From NCBI GenBank assembly GCA_037176705.1, contig CM073905.1, positions 32,520,986-32,584,985 on the forward strand: DNA of 64,000 nt, given 5' to 3'. Source of the stretch: Molossus alvarezi. Taxonomy: Eukaryota; Chordata; Mammalia; Chiroptera; Molossidae. Shown piece by piece: positions 53,346-63,785 of this stretch (the stretch's first letter is position 1; each line of letters opens with the position of its first letter). The notes under the pieces were generated by a model. That model had not been told where the DNA came from and did no database searches. It saw nothing but the letters and a program-made list of their open reading frames with translations. The position numbers and the translations under genes are program-made.

Positions 53346-53807
53346 GGTACGGTTGTGGCTTTGAGCTGTCCCCTCAAGATCACATGCTTACAAACCTATT
53401 GCTCGGCTGTTCCTTCCAGTGTCGCCGAAACGGAGACTGGGATGCGCATGTCATGCACTCATCATACCCCCGTGACCTCACCGGCGCCACGTGATGTCAG
53501 ACGCACTGTGACGTCAGCCCTGCTGTAGAGTTCTCAACAGATCACGTGCCAGTGAGTCCTTCTGTCCGGGTGATGCCCTGGTGCTCACAGGCACTCTCGA
53601 TGCATGAACTCATCAGCGCTGAATCCGCTGACAGGGCCAAGCCGAGAAAAGGACGAGGGAAACGCAATGCATCGCTGCCCAAAATAATAATTAGGCCTTT
53701 CAGATAGAGGTTTCCAGCCAGGGATAAATTACATCTTTTAGTCACATACAGGCAAGATCAATAGTCATATGATCTTCATACTGGAAGGAATCTTAGAGAT
53801 GACTTGG
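53346..53807. other. Mostly unique
   Basis: Near its end, 'ggaaggaatcttagagatga' (53780-53799) resembles an ancient MIR/L3-type repeat that may continue after the LTR at 54.4 kb. Confidence 0.4.
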
Positions 53808-54360
53808 CTAGGGCCGCTGGGACAAAATGCCACAGACCGGCGCTTACGCAACAGAAATGTCTTTCTCATGGTTCCCGAAGCGGGAGGGCTGAGATCAGGT
53901 GTCGCTATGGTCTAGTGCTCGTGTGGACCCTCTTCTTGGCTTTCAAACAGCTACGTCGTTTTTTGTTTTTTTTCCTTTACTGATTTCAGAAAGAGAGGAA
54001 ATGAGAGGGAGAGAGAGATGGAAAGAAACATCGATGAGAGAGAACATTGATTGGCTGCCTCCTGCATGTCCCCCACTGGGGATTGTGCCCTGACCAGGAA
54101 TGGAACCCGTGACCTCCTGGTGCATGGATCGATGCTCAGCCGCTGAGCCACACCAGCTGGACCAGACAGCCACATTCTTTCTGTGTCCTCACATGGCACA
54201 AACGGGGAGAATGGGAGTCCAACCTCTTCCTCTTCTTAGAAGGACACTAATCCCGTCATGAGAACCCCACCCTCATGACTTCATCTACCCCCAATTACCT
54301 TCCAAAGACCCCACCTTCAAATACTATCACATTGGGAGTTAAGGCTTCAATGAATGAACC
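53808..54360 (-). mobile_element. Solo LTR, MLT1-type MaLR, antisense, split by a VES SINE
   Basis: Left part 'ctagggccgctgggacaaaa' 'tgccacagaccggcgcttac'; right part 'gtgtcctcacatggcacaaa', 'aaggacactaatcccgtcat' 'gagaaccccaccctcatgac' 'ttcatctacccccaattacc' and 'atcacattgggagttaaggc'. The order is antisense MaLR LTR. It ends at a G-rich run. No genes. Confidence 0.78.
53958..54162 (-). repeat. VES-type bat SINE inside an LTR
   Basis: 'gagaacattgattggctgcc', 'tcctgcatgtcccccactgg', 'gaccaggaatggaacccgtg' and 'ccgctgagccacaccagctg'. 'aaaatcaataaa' subtype. Flanks 'acagctacg' and 'acagccaca' hint at a decayed duplication. Confidence 0.93.
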
Positions 54361-54390
54361 GGGGGGGTGGGGGGGGGGTGGCGGCGGTGA
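54361..54390 (+). repeat. G-rich run
   Basis: 'gggggggtgg' followed by 'ggggggggtggcggcgg': G7, T, G10, then GG-containing text; G-quadruplex-capable. It marks the end of the MaLR LTR, which normally has a G run here. Confidence 0.85.
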
Positions 54391-54399
54391 CCTGGTTCC

Positions 54400-54520
54400 G
54401 GCCTCTGACTTTCCAGCTAAGGAAACTGAAGCCCAGGAGGAAGAAAGACTCTTCTAAAATCACAACGTCAATGCAGGGCACAGCTGGCTAGCAGAGCAGG
54501 GCATTCTTCCTGCCGCCGGA
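54400..54520 (-). repeat. MIR SINE fragment
   Basis: 'ccagctaaggaaactgaagc' 'ccaggaggaagaaagactct' 'tctaaaatcacaacg' is the antisense MIR core. Confidence 0.6.
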
Positions 54521-54586
54521 GGCCCACAGGGCATGCCTGCCATCTCTGGCACAGGACACTCCGAATTCAAGTTTCTTTATTTCTAG

Positions 54587-54792
54587 CCCAGCCGGTGTGG
54601 CTCAGTGGACTGAGCATCATCCCAGGCACTAAGAGGTCCCAGTTCGATTCCCCATCAGGGCACATGCCCAGGTTGCAGGCTCGATCCCCAGTAGGGGGTT
54701 TGCAGGAGGCAGCTGATCAATGTTTCTCTCTCACATTGATGTTTCTCTCTCTCTCTCCCTTCCTCTTTCTCTAAAAATCAATAAAAACCTTT
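54587..54792 (+). repeat. VES-type bat SINE ('aaaatcaataaa' subtype)
   Basis: 'gcccagccggtgtggctcag', 'aagaggtcccagttcgattc', 'cgatccccagtagggggttt', 'ctctctcacattgatgtttc', tail 'taaaaatcaataaaaacc'. Flanks 'aagtttctttatttct' and 'aagttttattatttct' are an imperfect duplication. Confidence 0.95.
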
Positions 54793-54849
54793 TTTTTTTT
54801 TAAGTTTTATTATTTCTCTAGTCCTCTGGTTCTTTATCCATAAAATGAA

Positions 54850-55310
54850 AAGTTTGGATGTCTGTATTAGAGATCTCCAGAGAAACAGAACCAACAGGAT
54901 TGATAGACAGAGACATAGGTAGATAGATGTAGAAACATACATACATACATACATAATAGATAAAAGGAGAATTATTGTAGGGACTGCAGAAAAGCCAATT
55001 ATATGATTCAGTCTGAGTCTAAAAGCCTGAGGTCAGGAGAGCCCTTGTCCAAGGGCAGGAGAAGACTAGAAAGAGAGACAGAAAATTCACCCTTCCTCTA
55101 CCTTTTGGTTCTACTTGAGTCTTCCACGGATTGAGTGGTGCCCACCCACATTGGTTAAGGCCATCTGTTTTTACTCAGTTCACCAATTCAAATGACAGTC
55201 TCTTCCAGAAACACCCTCACAGGCACACCCGGAAATAATGTTCTACCAGCCATCTGGGCATCTCTTAATCCAGTCAAGTTGACACATAAAATGAACCATC
55301 ACAGATGTCC
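54850..55310. mobile_element. Solo LTR, ERVL-like, subfamily not assigned
   Basis: 'gagatctccagagaaacaga' 'accaacaggattgatagaca', 'tgattcagtctgagtctaaa' 'agcctgaggtcaggagagcc', 'gagtggtgcccacccacatt', 'ccagaaacaccctcacaggc' 'acacccggaaataatgttct' and 'tccagtcaagttgacacata' form a familiar complete mammal-wide LTR. A small (CATA)n grew at 54938-54955. No genes. Confidence 0.68.
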
Positions 55311-55644
55311 CAAAGAATTATCCATGGAACACTAGTTTCATGGGAAGTAAAGAGGCACTTTGTCCTAACGTGTTCCATCATCAAAGATGGAACATGCTGC
55401 CTTGTTCAAAGTGAGATTTCCTGGCTGCAGGACTTGTCAGGGCCTTTAATGTGCTGAAGTCACTTTCTCTTTTCTAAGATAATGGTATGGATCTTTTCCA
55501 AATTTGTTTGACTGTGGACTAAATGTTTGGTGTACTTCTTGGGGAAACAGAGTAGTGCAGAACCCATGTTGAAAAATGTGGCTGAGATAAATTATGAAAC
55601 CTCTTCCCACTCCAATATTTTGTAATTTTATGATTCTAAGTGTT
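55311..55644. other. Unique, AT-rich
   Basis: No gene or named repeat. Confidence 0.4.
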
Positions 55645-55896
55645 TTTTGTTTTTTTTAAATCCTCACCTGAGGACATTTTTGCATTTATCTTCAGATACA
55701 GCGGGAGGGAGACAGGGGGGATGAGAGAGAGAGAAACATTGATGTGAGAGAGACACATCGACTGGTTGCCACCCACATGACTCCAACCAGGGCCGGGGAC
55801 AAACTGCAACCAAGGTACATGCCCTTAGCGGGAACTGAACTTGGGACTCTGGTCCGCGGGCTGACGCTCTAACTGCTGAGCCAAACCGGCCAGGGC
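55645..55896 (-). repeat. VES-type bat SINE (gaggat-tail subtype)
   Basis: 'aatcctcacctgaggacatt', 'gatgtgagagagacacatcg', 'gcgggaactgaacttgggac', 'gctgagccaaaccggccagg'. Flanks 'tgattctaagtgtt' (55631) and 'tgattttgagtgtc' (55897) are a 14-bp duplication with three mismatches. Confidence 0.95.
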
Positions 55897-55944
55897 TGAT
55901 TTTGAGTGTCTCATCCCTTGACTTTTTTCCTCATTTCAAGGAGA

Positions 55945-56365
55945 CGCGCTCTAGTTTCCCAGGGCTGCCATAATCAAGTATCGCAAACTGAGTGGCTTAA
56001 AACAACAGAAACGTACTGTCTCCCAGCTGCGGAGGCTGGAAATCTGAAACCAAGGTGGTGGCCGATCGCGCTCTCTCTGAGACCATAGGGAAGACCCGAT
56101 CCTCTCTACTGGCTTGCAGCGGGACTGCTCCAGTTTGCCTCCGTCACCTGTGGCGTTTCCGTGGGGTCTCCGCCCCCACAGCCCTTCTGTCCCTAGATGG
56201 ACACACTCCTCCTGGGTGAAGGGCCGCCGACTGCAGTCCGACCTCCTCTTACCCAAGCCCCTGCGGTGACCTGGCTTCCACACGTCACACTCTGAAGTAT
56301 CAGGGGTTAGACTGCAGACATACCTTTGGGGAGGATACAATTCAGCCCAGAATATGCTGAACCCA
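55945..56365 (-). mobile_element. Solo LTR, MLT1-type MaLR, antisense
   Basis: 'gtttcccagggctgccataa' 'tcaagtatcgcaaactgagt' 'ggcttaaaacaacagaaacg', 'gcggaggctggaaatctgaa', 'ggacacactcctcctgggtg' and 'ggggaggatacaattcagcc' 'cagaatatgctg' are antisense MaLR LTR landmarks in order. No genes. Confidence 0.8.
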
Positions 56366-56589
56366 CAGTCCAGCCATATCTCAACAGGTGTGAAGTGAGA
56401 GATGAAGTGGGTTCTCTACTCCACACGAAATGAGGAACAAAACCAAACCGAACAGCTGATGGAACTGGCCACTGTGTCGTCTGCTGACTAACGGGACAAG
56501 TAACAGGACTCCGCCTCGCTGTTTGGTCAGTAAAGTCAATGGCCCAATGGCCATCATTGGACTTACAATCCCCCTTCCCACTGCCTCCC

Positions 56590-57287
56590 CGACCACACAC
56601 ACACCACACACACTACCCATACATGCTCACACTCACACACATATACACACCACACATACACACTACACATACACACACACCACACATACACACAAACACA
56701 CACCACACCCATGCACACATACCACACACCACACAAACACACTACCCATACATGCTCACATTCACACACACCACACATACACACCACACATACACACTAC
56801 ACATACACACACACCACACACACACACAAACACACACCACACCCATGCACACATACCACACACACAACACATACACACTACACATACACACACACCACAC
56901 ATACACACAAACACACACCACACCCATGCACACATACCACACACACAACACATACACACTACACATACACGCTCACATACACACACACCACACATACACA
57001 CTACACATATATATACACACCACACACATTGCACACACACCACACACAAACACACACCACACACATGCACACACACCACATACACCACACAAACACTACA
57101 CACACACCCCACACATGTGCATGCACACCACACACACCACACACAAACACACACCACAAACACACCATACATACCTCACACACACTACACATACACCACA
57201 CACAAACACACACCACACACATCACACGCACCATACACACACACCACACATATCACACACACACACACCACACACACACACCACTGT
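56590..57287. repeat. 0.7-kb CA-rich array with 81-bp higher-order repeat
   Basis: CACACA, CATACA, CTACA and CACCA units throughout. 'cccatgcacacatacc' recurs near 56709, 56843 and 56924; the last two define an 81-bp tandem duplication. Long Thr/His-rich (plus) and Cys/Val-rich (minus) frames over it, up to 302 codons, are artefacts of the repeat. Confidence 0.97.
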
Positions 57288-57789
57288 CTCCAAGCTTTTT
57301 TGACAACTGGGTCACCCAAGGGACCCAGGAGGCCGAGTGCCCGGGCTCGGCGACGGGGCGGGCACACGCGTGGCCTCTTTGGGCAGCGCTCACCAGACTT
57401 CAAGGCCACGTCTGTGCACAGTCCAAACTGACATGTCTTTGTCTAGCGATCGTGGGTTGTTTTTTGTTGTTTTTTTTGGGTCAAATTAGTGGTTGCTGTT
57501 GGTGCCTTTGATCAGCTTGTTCTGATCTCAGCATTGCCCAAGCGACTGACCGGTTTGGTTCATTCGCACAAACACTCAGTTAAAAATAAGTCGACCACAC
57601 GATCTGTGTGGTATTGCACAGGCAGGAGGAAATAACAAAGCCCTGGATGTTACATGTGGCTTCTTTTTTCTCTCCCTCTCCCCTCTCTCAATCAGTTGTG
57701 TAGACACGACCACAGAAGAATTGCTTTCCTAGGGGGCACAGAAAGAAGACAGACATCACGCCGCCGGGGAGTTCATGGGGTCTTGCCAT
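57288..57789. other. No gene recognised; unique sequence
   Basis: No repeat named. A T-rich run ('gttttttgttgttttttttg') at about 57458-57478. Confidence 0.4.
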
Positions 57790-58275
57790 GTCCCTGCCCC
57801 GTCTGAGCCAAAGCCCGACACCCGGTGGGTCCCCAACACAGTCCATTCCACAGGCCGGTGCGGGAGCCGAGCCGCCCCGAGCCTGGGCCGGGATGGAGGA
57901 GCTCAATCGCGCTGCAGTCCGCTCCTCTCCCAGCCTGGGCCGGCCTCTGAATTCTAGGATTCCTCAAACCTCAAAAGTGAAATTGCTATTCTCGCAAGTC
58001 CCAGGGTGGCTGGGTTCCAAGGCCCTCGCAGCCAAAGCTGAAAACGTGGCTTTGCTTTGGAGAATTCAAATGTGGCTTCGCTTTCAAGAATTCGGCCCCA
58101 GCGTGACCGGCATCTGGTGAATCGCTTGGAAAATGGAAGATGGAGAGCCCTCTGCGCGTCCCCCCCGGGCCCCTGCGCTGCCCTGAGCGCTACACCCTCC
58201 GGCCCGGGGGCGCCGGCCAGGCCGCCTTCGCTCGCTTTGGGGAAGAGGCGGTGCCCGTTTGGGGGAGACTCGGAG
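57790..58275. other. CpG-rich patch
   Basis: CpGs cluster at 57815-57925 ('gcgggagccgagccgccccg') and 58150-58260 ('ccctccggcccgggggcgcc' 'ggccaggccgccttcgctcg'), unlike the CpG-poor surroundings. A 26-bp-spaced direct repeat sits between them ('gtggctttgctttggagaat' at 58046 and 'gtggcttcgctttcaagaat' at 58072). This could be a small CpG island with promoter activity, or relict GC-rich DNA. Confidence 0.45.
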
Positions 58276-58892
58276 CTTTTTCGTAGACCTCGTCTCTCTC
58301 TGCTGCAACCTTGAGACTCGGAGACAAGGCCACAGCTGTTTATGTGCTTAACTTGACTTGGGATTTTTTTTCCTGAGGCCCCGTTCCTTGCACGGCCCAC
58401 CGAGGTGTGCTCACCTCTCCAAACTTCCCGGTCGCCCTTGGCACACGCGCCGGTACCCACGGTGACAGCCCGGAACACCAAGGAAATGAGGCTACTGGCT
58501 GGCAAGCCAGGGCGAGCAGGTTTACTAAAAATAAAACACAATGTAGAATTCCGACAATGACTCGGAAAAACAGCTGCAAGCTTCCTGATCAAAATGTAGC
58601 CTTCTGGGGTTATTTCCAGGCCAGGACGCCTGCCAAAGACGGTGATGAATTCTTGGTTCCATATGGCGGGTCCCCTGTAACAGCGACTGGGCCCCAGTGA
58701 ATCCTTAACTCTAACCTGGAGCCCAAGGCCTGCCCTCCTGGACACGAGGGTTTGTAAGGGTTCAATTCCAAGACCATCTGAGACCAGGGTTCTGGCCTTA
58801 GTTTTGAAGGAATATCCACCCACAGGCCTTTTCTGTCCACTGTGGCCTGGGGAAAGGCCCTGGGCTCTGGAACCCCGGATTCCTGCGCCCAA
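57954..58892 (-). other. 312-codon open frame of unknown status
   Basis: This is the longest frame outside simple repeats. The predicted product is basic and rich in Arg, Gly, Ser and Pro, begins MGAGIRGSRAQGL and ends with a Leu/Ile-rich SLLRFEES. I see no signal peptide, membrane segment, zinc-finger or other known motif. The 5' 40 bp overlap a MIR-like fragment on the other strand. It lies in GC-rich, stop-poor DNA, so chance is a real explanation. No splice or promoter signal fixes its ends. I do not call it a gene. Confidence 0.15.
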
Positions 58893-58985
58893 ATCCTTGG
58901 ACCTTCACAGACTGGCAAAGTATATTCAGATAAGAGAGTTAACCTCTCTGCCCATAATTTTCTGCCTCCGTAGGAGAAAACTTAT
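58855..58985 (+). repeat. MIR SINE fragment (weak)
   Basis: 'gccctgggctctggaacccc' 'ggattcctgcgcccaaatcc' then 'gttaacctctctgcccataa' is compatible with diverged plus-strand MIR. Confidence 0.45.
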
Positions 58986-59894
58986 AAACCTCACCCATCG
59001 GATGGCCTGATATTATAATCTAATTACAGTGCCATGCCAGCCCATTCGAGGCCCCGGTGCTACAGGAATGCATCAGAAACAGCCCCCGTTCTCACGGAAC
59101 CACAGTGGGGGAGAGAGAGAGGGACCCACGTAACCAGGGAAAGATCTCTGGGTCTGCATGCCTGTCTCCTGGCATACTTATCTGCTCTCGCCTTTAAAAC
59201 TCTGCTCCGTGCCTTCTGCCACATGACCACGGAGCCACTGCCCTAGAGCACGACCGGGCCTCCACCTGGAGTACGGACCTCAGGCACGAGGAGCGGACGG
59301 AAACCGGACATAAGGGCAGCTCCTGTTCGACGAGAGGGGAAGGGGGAGTTTGTACAGTGCTGAGTGGCCAGGGAGGGAAGAGTCTTTGGTCAACCTCAGC
59401 AGCACTCTAGACCCTGGAGGATTCAGGGGAGGCAGGAACATCTAGATGGTTTGAGGGAATCTCACATCCACGACCGTGGCCCTAAGCCACTGGGATGGAG
59501 ACCGCAAGCTGCTCTGAGCAGGCCCACGCTGGTTGCATAGCTCAGAAGGGGCCTTTGGGTCCCCGGGGTCCGAGCAGACCACTGAAGGAATCGGGAAATC
59601 CCCTTGTGTCTCAGCTAAGAGGTTGCAAAATCAGAAAGAGCCTGGTTCAGCCATGGGCAATGACAAGGGTCAAGGACAGCATAGCAGCATGGCACCCAGG
59701 GGACGGGTCAGGCCAGCCACCCCTCAGCAGAGCAGAGCAGACTGAAGGCTCCGTGGAAGCTGGCCACCCGGTCCCCACGCGGGGACTGCAGCCCCCACCC
59801 CGCAGGCTGCCCTGGAAACCAGGCAGAGAAACAGGCATACCTGGAGGAAGGGCACACGGCCCTCACTGGGAGCTGGAATTCTGAACTGGCTGAA
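58986..59894. other. No gene recognised; unique sequence
   Basis: AT-rich start ('ctgatattataatctaatta' at about 59006) and then GC-moderate DNA. The 129-codon plus frame at 59495-59884 shows no domain. Confidence 0.4.
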
Positions 59895-60000
59895 TATGCA
59901 CTAAAGAAATTGCTACCTCTAATTGGCAAATTTAATTTTTCTTGCCATTAATGGAAATGGAGACTCAAGAGCAAAATGGGATCACATCTAGAAAATGAAG
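59895..60000. promoter_or_regulatory. Candidate conserved non-coding element (short)
   Basis: 'gaatatgcactaaagaaatt' 'gctacctctaattggcaaat' 'ttaatttttcttgccattaa' 'tggaaatggagactcaag' contains TAATT/ATTAAT cores and is repeat-free. Inference from composition. Confidence 0.3.
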
Positions 60001-60132
60001 AAAGCTGTATTTTATTTCCTCAGTTCTCCTGGGCATGTCTGAAATCGTATGAAACTGAACCCTCCACCCATGGGCTCATCACCACACATTCCAGTGGACG
60101 CAATAGATGCGCCAGGTGAGTTACTAGAGGTG

Positions 60133-60180
60133 AAGTGGGAGGGGCTTTGAACCAGACTCGATTCAAAGCCCCTCCCACTT
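60133..60180. repeat. Perfect 19-bp inverted repeat (fold-back)
   Basis: Left arm 'aagtgggaggggctttgaa' (60133-60151), 10-bp loop 'ccagactcga', right arm 'ttcaaagcccctcccactt' (60162-60180), with no mismatch. It lies at the left edge of an LTR-like sequence. Confidence 0.95.
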
Positions 60181-60182
60181 TT

Positions 60183-60500
60183 TGACCCTCCTCCCATCAA
60201 GGGGTAGGCCCTGAGCCCTTCCCACTTGAATCTGGATGGTGAATTCTTTGACCCAAAGCGAATGGCAGAAGTGAAACTGATTTGCAAGACCAGGTCATAA
60301 AAGGTCATGCAGCTTCCACCTTGTGCGCTAGAACACTAGAACCCTGGACCACAAAGAGTATGACTACCCTGAGGCCGCCATGCTGTGAGGGAGCCCAAGC
60401 CACAGGCCATGTGTCAGCTCCCTGATGGCACGTGCCAGCCAAGCCCTGGCATGGGTCAGATGGGTGAAGGAGCCTCCACATGCTTTCAGCCCTCAGCCTT
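60183..60500 (+). mobile_element. Ancient LTR-like element, tentative
   Basis: 'ccctcctcccatcaaggggt', 'cacttgaatctggatggtga', 'gaggccgccatgctgtgagg' 'gagcccaagccacaggccat' is the complement-order version of the family seen at 17.17 kb. No coding region. Confidence 0.45.
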
Positions 60501-60519
60501 TAAGAGTCTTCCCAGCTGA

Positions 60520-60738
60520 TGCCCAGCTAGTGTGGCTCCATAGTTGAGTGTCAACCCATGCACCAAGAGGTTGCTGGTTCGATTCCTGGTCAGGGCACAC
60601 GCCCAGGTTGTGGGCCCGATCCCCAGTGTGGGGCATGCAGGAGGCGGCCAATCCATGTTCTCTCTCATTGATGTTTCTATCTCTCTCTTCCTCTTCCTTC
60701 CTCTCTCTCTAAAATCAATGAAGAAAAAGAAATGCACC
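60520..60738 (+). repeat. VES-type bat SINE ('aaaatcaataaa' subtype)
   Basis: 'gcccagctagtgtggctcca', 'caccaagaggttgctggttc' 'gattcctggtcagggcacac', 'cgatccccagtgtggggcat', tail 'ctaaaatcaatgaag'. Flanks 'aagagtcttcccagctga' (60502-60519) and 'aagaatcttcccagctga' (60739-60756): 18 bp, one mismatch. Confidence 0.97.
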
Positions 60739-60756
60739 AAGAATCTTCCCAGCTGA

Positions 60757-61404
60757 AACCTGGTCATCACCGTGCAGTGACAACACAATCCTGCTGTGTC
60801 CTTTCCATTTTCTGACCCGCCAAATCCGCGGGCGTAAAAACAATGGGCCTTATTTGGGGGCACTAAGTTCGAGGTGGTTGATCAAGCAGCAGGAGGTAAG
60901 TAGAATACCAGTCATCGTCATCATGATCATCATGGTTCTCTTCCAGCACCACTGGGTAGAGATGTCCATTTGATGTATTTCCCCAACCACGCGTCGGCAC
61001 CCAGTACTGAATCACATCAGAACACGAGGACTGTCGAGCAAAGATCAAGCATTTCCTTACCAGTAGTCACTTTGCTGAACTGGTAAACACTGGCCATGCA
61101 GCTGCCAAGCTCTTGCAGGTTTTTTTTTTTTTTTCCTTACAAATTCTTAGTGTAAGAACAGATTTTACAGTTATCTGTGGCACATATAATTCTGACCCAC
61201 ATTATGTCACCAGCTTATTGCTCAAGCTGATGTCTCTGTTAACAAGAATGTTGTGGGCTTTATATTCATTGCATTGGGAGTTTATGGCTACTTCTAAGGA
61301 CTTTTCTCTTTTGCAAAAGAACATGTTAGACCCAATGTTGTTGGCATATCGAGGGAGGACAATATTCGGCCATGTAGATGACATAGGGAGGGATTGAGTA
61401 TCAT
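60757..61404. other. No gene recognised
   Basis: Unique, AT-rich from 61110, with a T16 run at about 61119-61134. No repeat named. Confidence 0.4.
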
Positions 61405-61870
61405 CTTCCTTTCCCTCCTCCCAGGCCTTGTATAGTCCCGTTGCCTAGCAGGTGCAGAAGGGTGTGGTAGCCACCAAGGTGTGATACTCAGCTCTGCCTT
61501 CGAGGAAGAATTTGCCACCCAGTTGCATGGAGTGTCGCTAGGGGACAGCGTCCAGCTGCAGCACCTTTGGGACGCACTTCTGCTCTTAAGTCGAAGCCAC
61601 ACCCTTCCTGGGAAGCCCCCCTGCAAGGGCCTGGCCATTTCTGCCCAGGGCAGGACTCCTGACGAACACGCTTTGCTCTGGACCCTTCCACTGATGAGCT
61701 AAGACTCTTTCTGACCTTCACTGTGGTCTGAGGTCCTTCCTACCTCGTCCTGCTTCTCTCCCCCTTTATGTTTCCCAGGTATCACCCCCTCTCCCTAAGT
61801 CTCTTCCATTTCTCACTCCAACTTAGCCTCTTCCCGTGAGACTGAACTGCACAGAGGGTGCTCTTCATAT
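61405..61870. mobile_element. Possible LTR-like repeat
   Basis: 'ttgcatggagtgtcgctagg' 'ggacagcgtccagctgc', 'cctgcaagggcctggccatt' 'tctgcccagggcaggactcc' 'tgacgaacacgctttgctct' 'ggacccttccactg' has the feel of a mammal-wide LTR seen elsewhere in genomes, but I cannot name it. No coding region. Confidence 0.3.
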
Positions 61871-62756
61871 TGACCTTGGGTGTGTAAGAAAGCTCTAGCT
61901 GGGGAGAGGAAGGTTTGGCTGAGAAAAGGAAAGATTCGAATGACTTCACCTTGTCCAGATCCAGGACAGGTGGAGAGAGAGAAGGGCCAAGCTTTGAACC
62001 AGGCAACACGCCAGGGAGTCTGCCTGGAGAGTTGGGCTTCCATCGGGCCAAAGCTTCTCGGACCAGACCTCTGACCCGAATGCCTGGGTCCCTGTGGCTC
62101 TTCTGCCTGAGGACGGGGAGGCCGCTGGAGTCTGCATCCTGAAGGCTCGAAGTAGGTCTGTAAAGACTAACCTACCGAGTGGACGCGCAAACCATGCAAT
62201 CGTCTTCGGTTCCTTCAACAACAGCTTAGCAATTAGCGTCTTTGGAAGGCCTGCTTCTTGCAAAATCCACATTGTAGCCACAAGGAAGGAGGACTGGCAG
62301 TGATTAGGAAACCTCTTGTTTGTTTGTTTTGCAAATGAAAATCAGAGTGTAGGAAGCTCTCTGCTGCCAGCCGCAGGGTTCTGGGTTAACCCTTTCGGGG
62401 GGGGGGGGTCAGTGCCTGCCCTTCCGGTGTAGAAATGAACGGGATGAGCCCCACGCAGAGGGAGGGTGCCGATGGAGAGATGGAAGGTTCCGGAGACCGG
62501 GCTGTGCCTCTCAGCAGCTCTGGGAGCTTTAAAAGTTTCTTAATTTCTCTCCATGTTAGTTTCTGGGCCTAAAAATCACAGGATCAAGCCACCGAGGTGC
62601 CAGGTACCTCTCAGCTCCACCACCCCAACACCCCAGTTGGCTTCTGCTTGGAACAGAATGTCTTCTGTGGGGGTACACCTGCCTGTGGGGTCTGTACCTC
62701 ACCAAGAGGAGAGTTTTTACCTCCACATCTGCTAATAATCACAATATTGACGTTCC
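61871..62756. other. No gene recognised; unique sequence
   Basis: A G12-13 run lies at about 62397-62408. No repeat named. Confidence 0.4.
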
Positions 62757-62985
62757 TAGGAATAGCTATTCATTGACCGTGCCCTGTGCACCAGGCACTA
62801 TTTCAAACGCTGACCGGGATTCTCTCCTAAGCTCACTGTAATGCTGTGAGGTGCTAGGATTCTTCCCATTTTCCTGGGGCGAAGACTGAGGCACAGCGAA
62901 CTTAGTCACCTGCCCACGGTTTCATGGCCCATCAGTGGTGGAGCTGGGACTTGAACCCAGGGATTTGGTGTAGGACACCTTAGCC
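62757..62985 (-). repeat. MIR SINE, nearly full length
   Basis: 'ccctgtgcaccaggcactat', 'cttcccattttcctggggcg' 'aagactgaggcacagcgaac' 'ttagtcacctgcccacggtt' and 'gagctgggacttgaacccag' in antisense order. Confidence 0.9.
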
Positions 62986-63094
62986 CCTCCCCCATAGGTT
63001 CCCAGGGAGCGGTGGCTTCTTCCAGGATTGCCGAGGTCTGTTCAGGAGCGCCCCCGTGTTCAGGGAGAGGGGACCCCATGGGAAAGGACACAGG

Positions 63095-63215
63095 GACAGT
63101 CTGAGACGGTACAACATCCGAACCCCAGCTCTGGTCCTAACCATTCCTGGAATGTTTGAGTCCTTCCACGCATGGGTCCTGGGCCTCAGTGCCCCCATCT
63201 GTGAGGGAGTCACCC
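63095..63215 (+). repeat. MIR SINE fragment
   Basis: 'catccgaaccccagctctgg' ... 'gggcctcagtgcccccatct' 'gtgaggg' is plus-strand MIR with a diverged core. Confidence 0.6.
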
Positions 63216-63785
63216 ATGGGGATATCCAGGGATGTTCTTCCTCTGATTAGCAGATGGCAAATCAAACCAGAGCTTCAGAAAATATGTGAACTCCAAGAAA
63301 TCAGATGAGAAAGGCAGTGTGTGGGCCTGTGGTTCAGGGGGTAAGGCACTCACAGTGCACATCAGATTCTTAAAAGGGACCCTCCAGGAGCTGAGAACAC
63401 AGCCACGCCTGACAGCTGACGAATCAGGCAGGTCACTCCTGTGGTCTTGGTGTGGGTGTCTTCGATGGTATCCAACATCTGCTTTTTCAGGGAAAAAAAA
63501 AAAAGCCAAACAATTGGCTCCACTCGGTTGTCTCCCAACTGCTAGGAACTTCCGGAATAGAGAGAGAGAAGGCACTGCAGGCTCCGAGTCCCTCTCTGCA
63601 CAGCCCTACTCTCCCCAAGGAGGAATGCGTCCCTTACACTCACTGCCTTCGGAGGAAGCCAGAAACACGTTGTCACCTGCAAGGATTTCCAAGTGGACCC
63701 AGCAGAGAAATGTCAACTGGATGAGGTGTGTGAACGAGGAGCCAGCAGGAACAGCCAAGACTCAGAATGTCCTTGTCCAAATAAA
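63216..63785. other. No gene recognised; unique sequence
   Basis: An A12 run at about 63491-63502. No repeat named. Confidence 0.4.

Noticed and set aside
56523..57511. Several 74-302-codon His/Thr- or Cys/Val-rich frames
   Set aside because: Products of the CA array; both strands and several phases are open at once, as expected for a repeat with no stop triplets.
63310..63345. Possible tRNA-like text 'gtggttcagggggtaaggc'
   Set aside because: No matching box B or stem partners downstream; short chance similarity.
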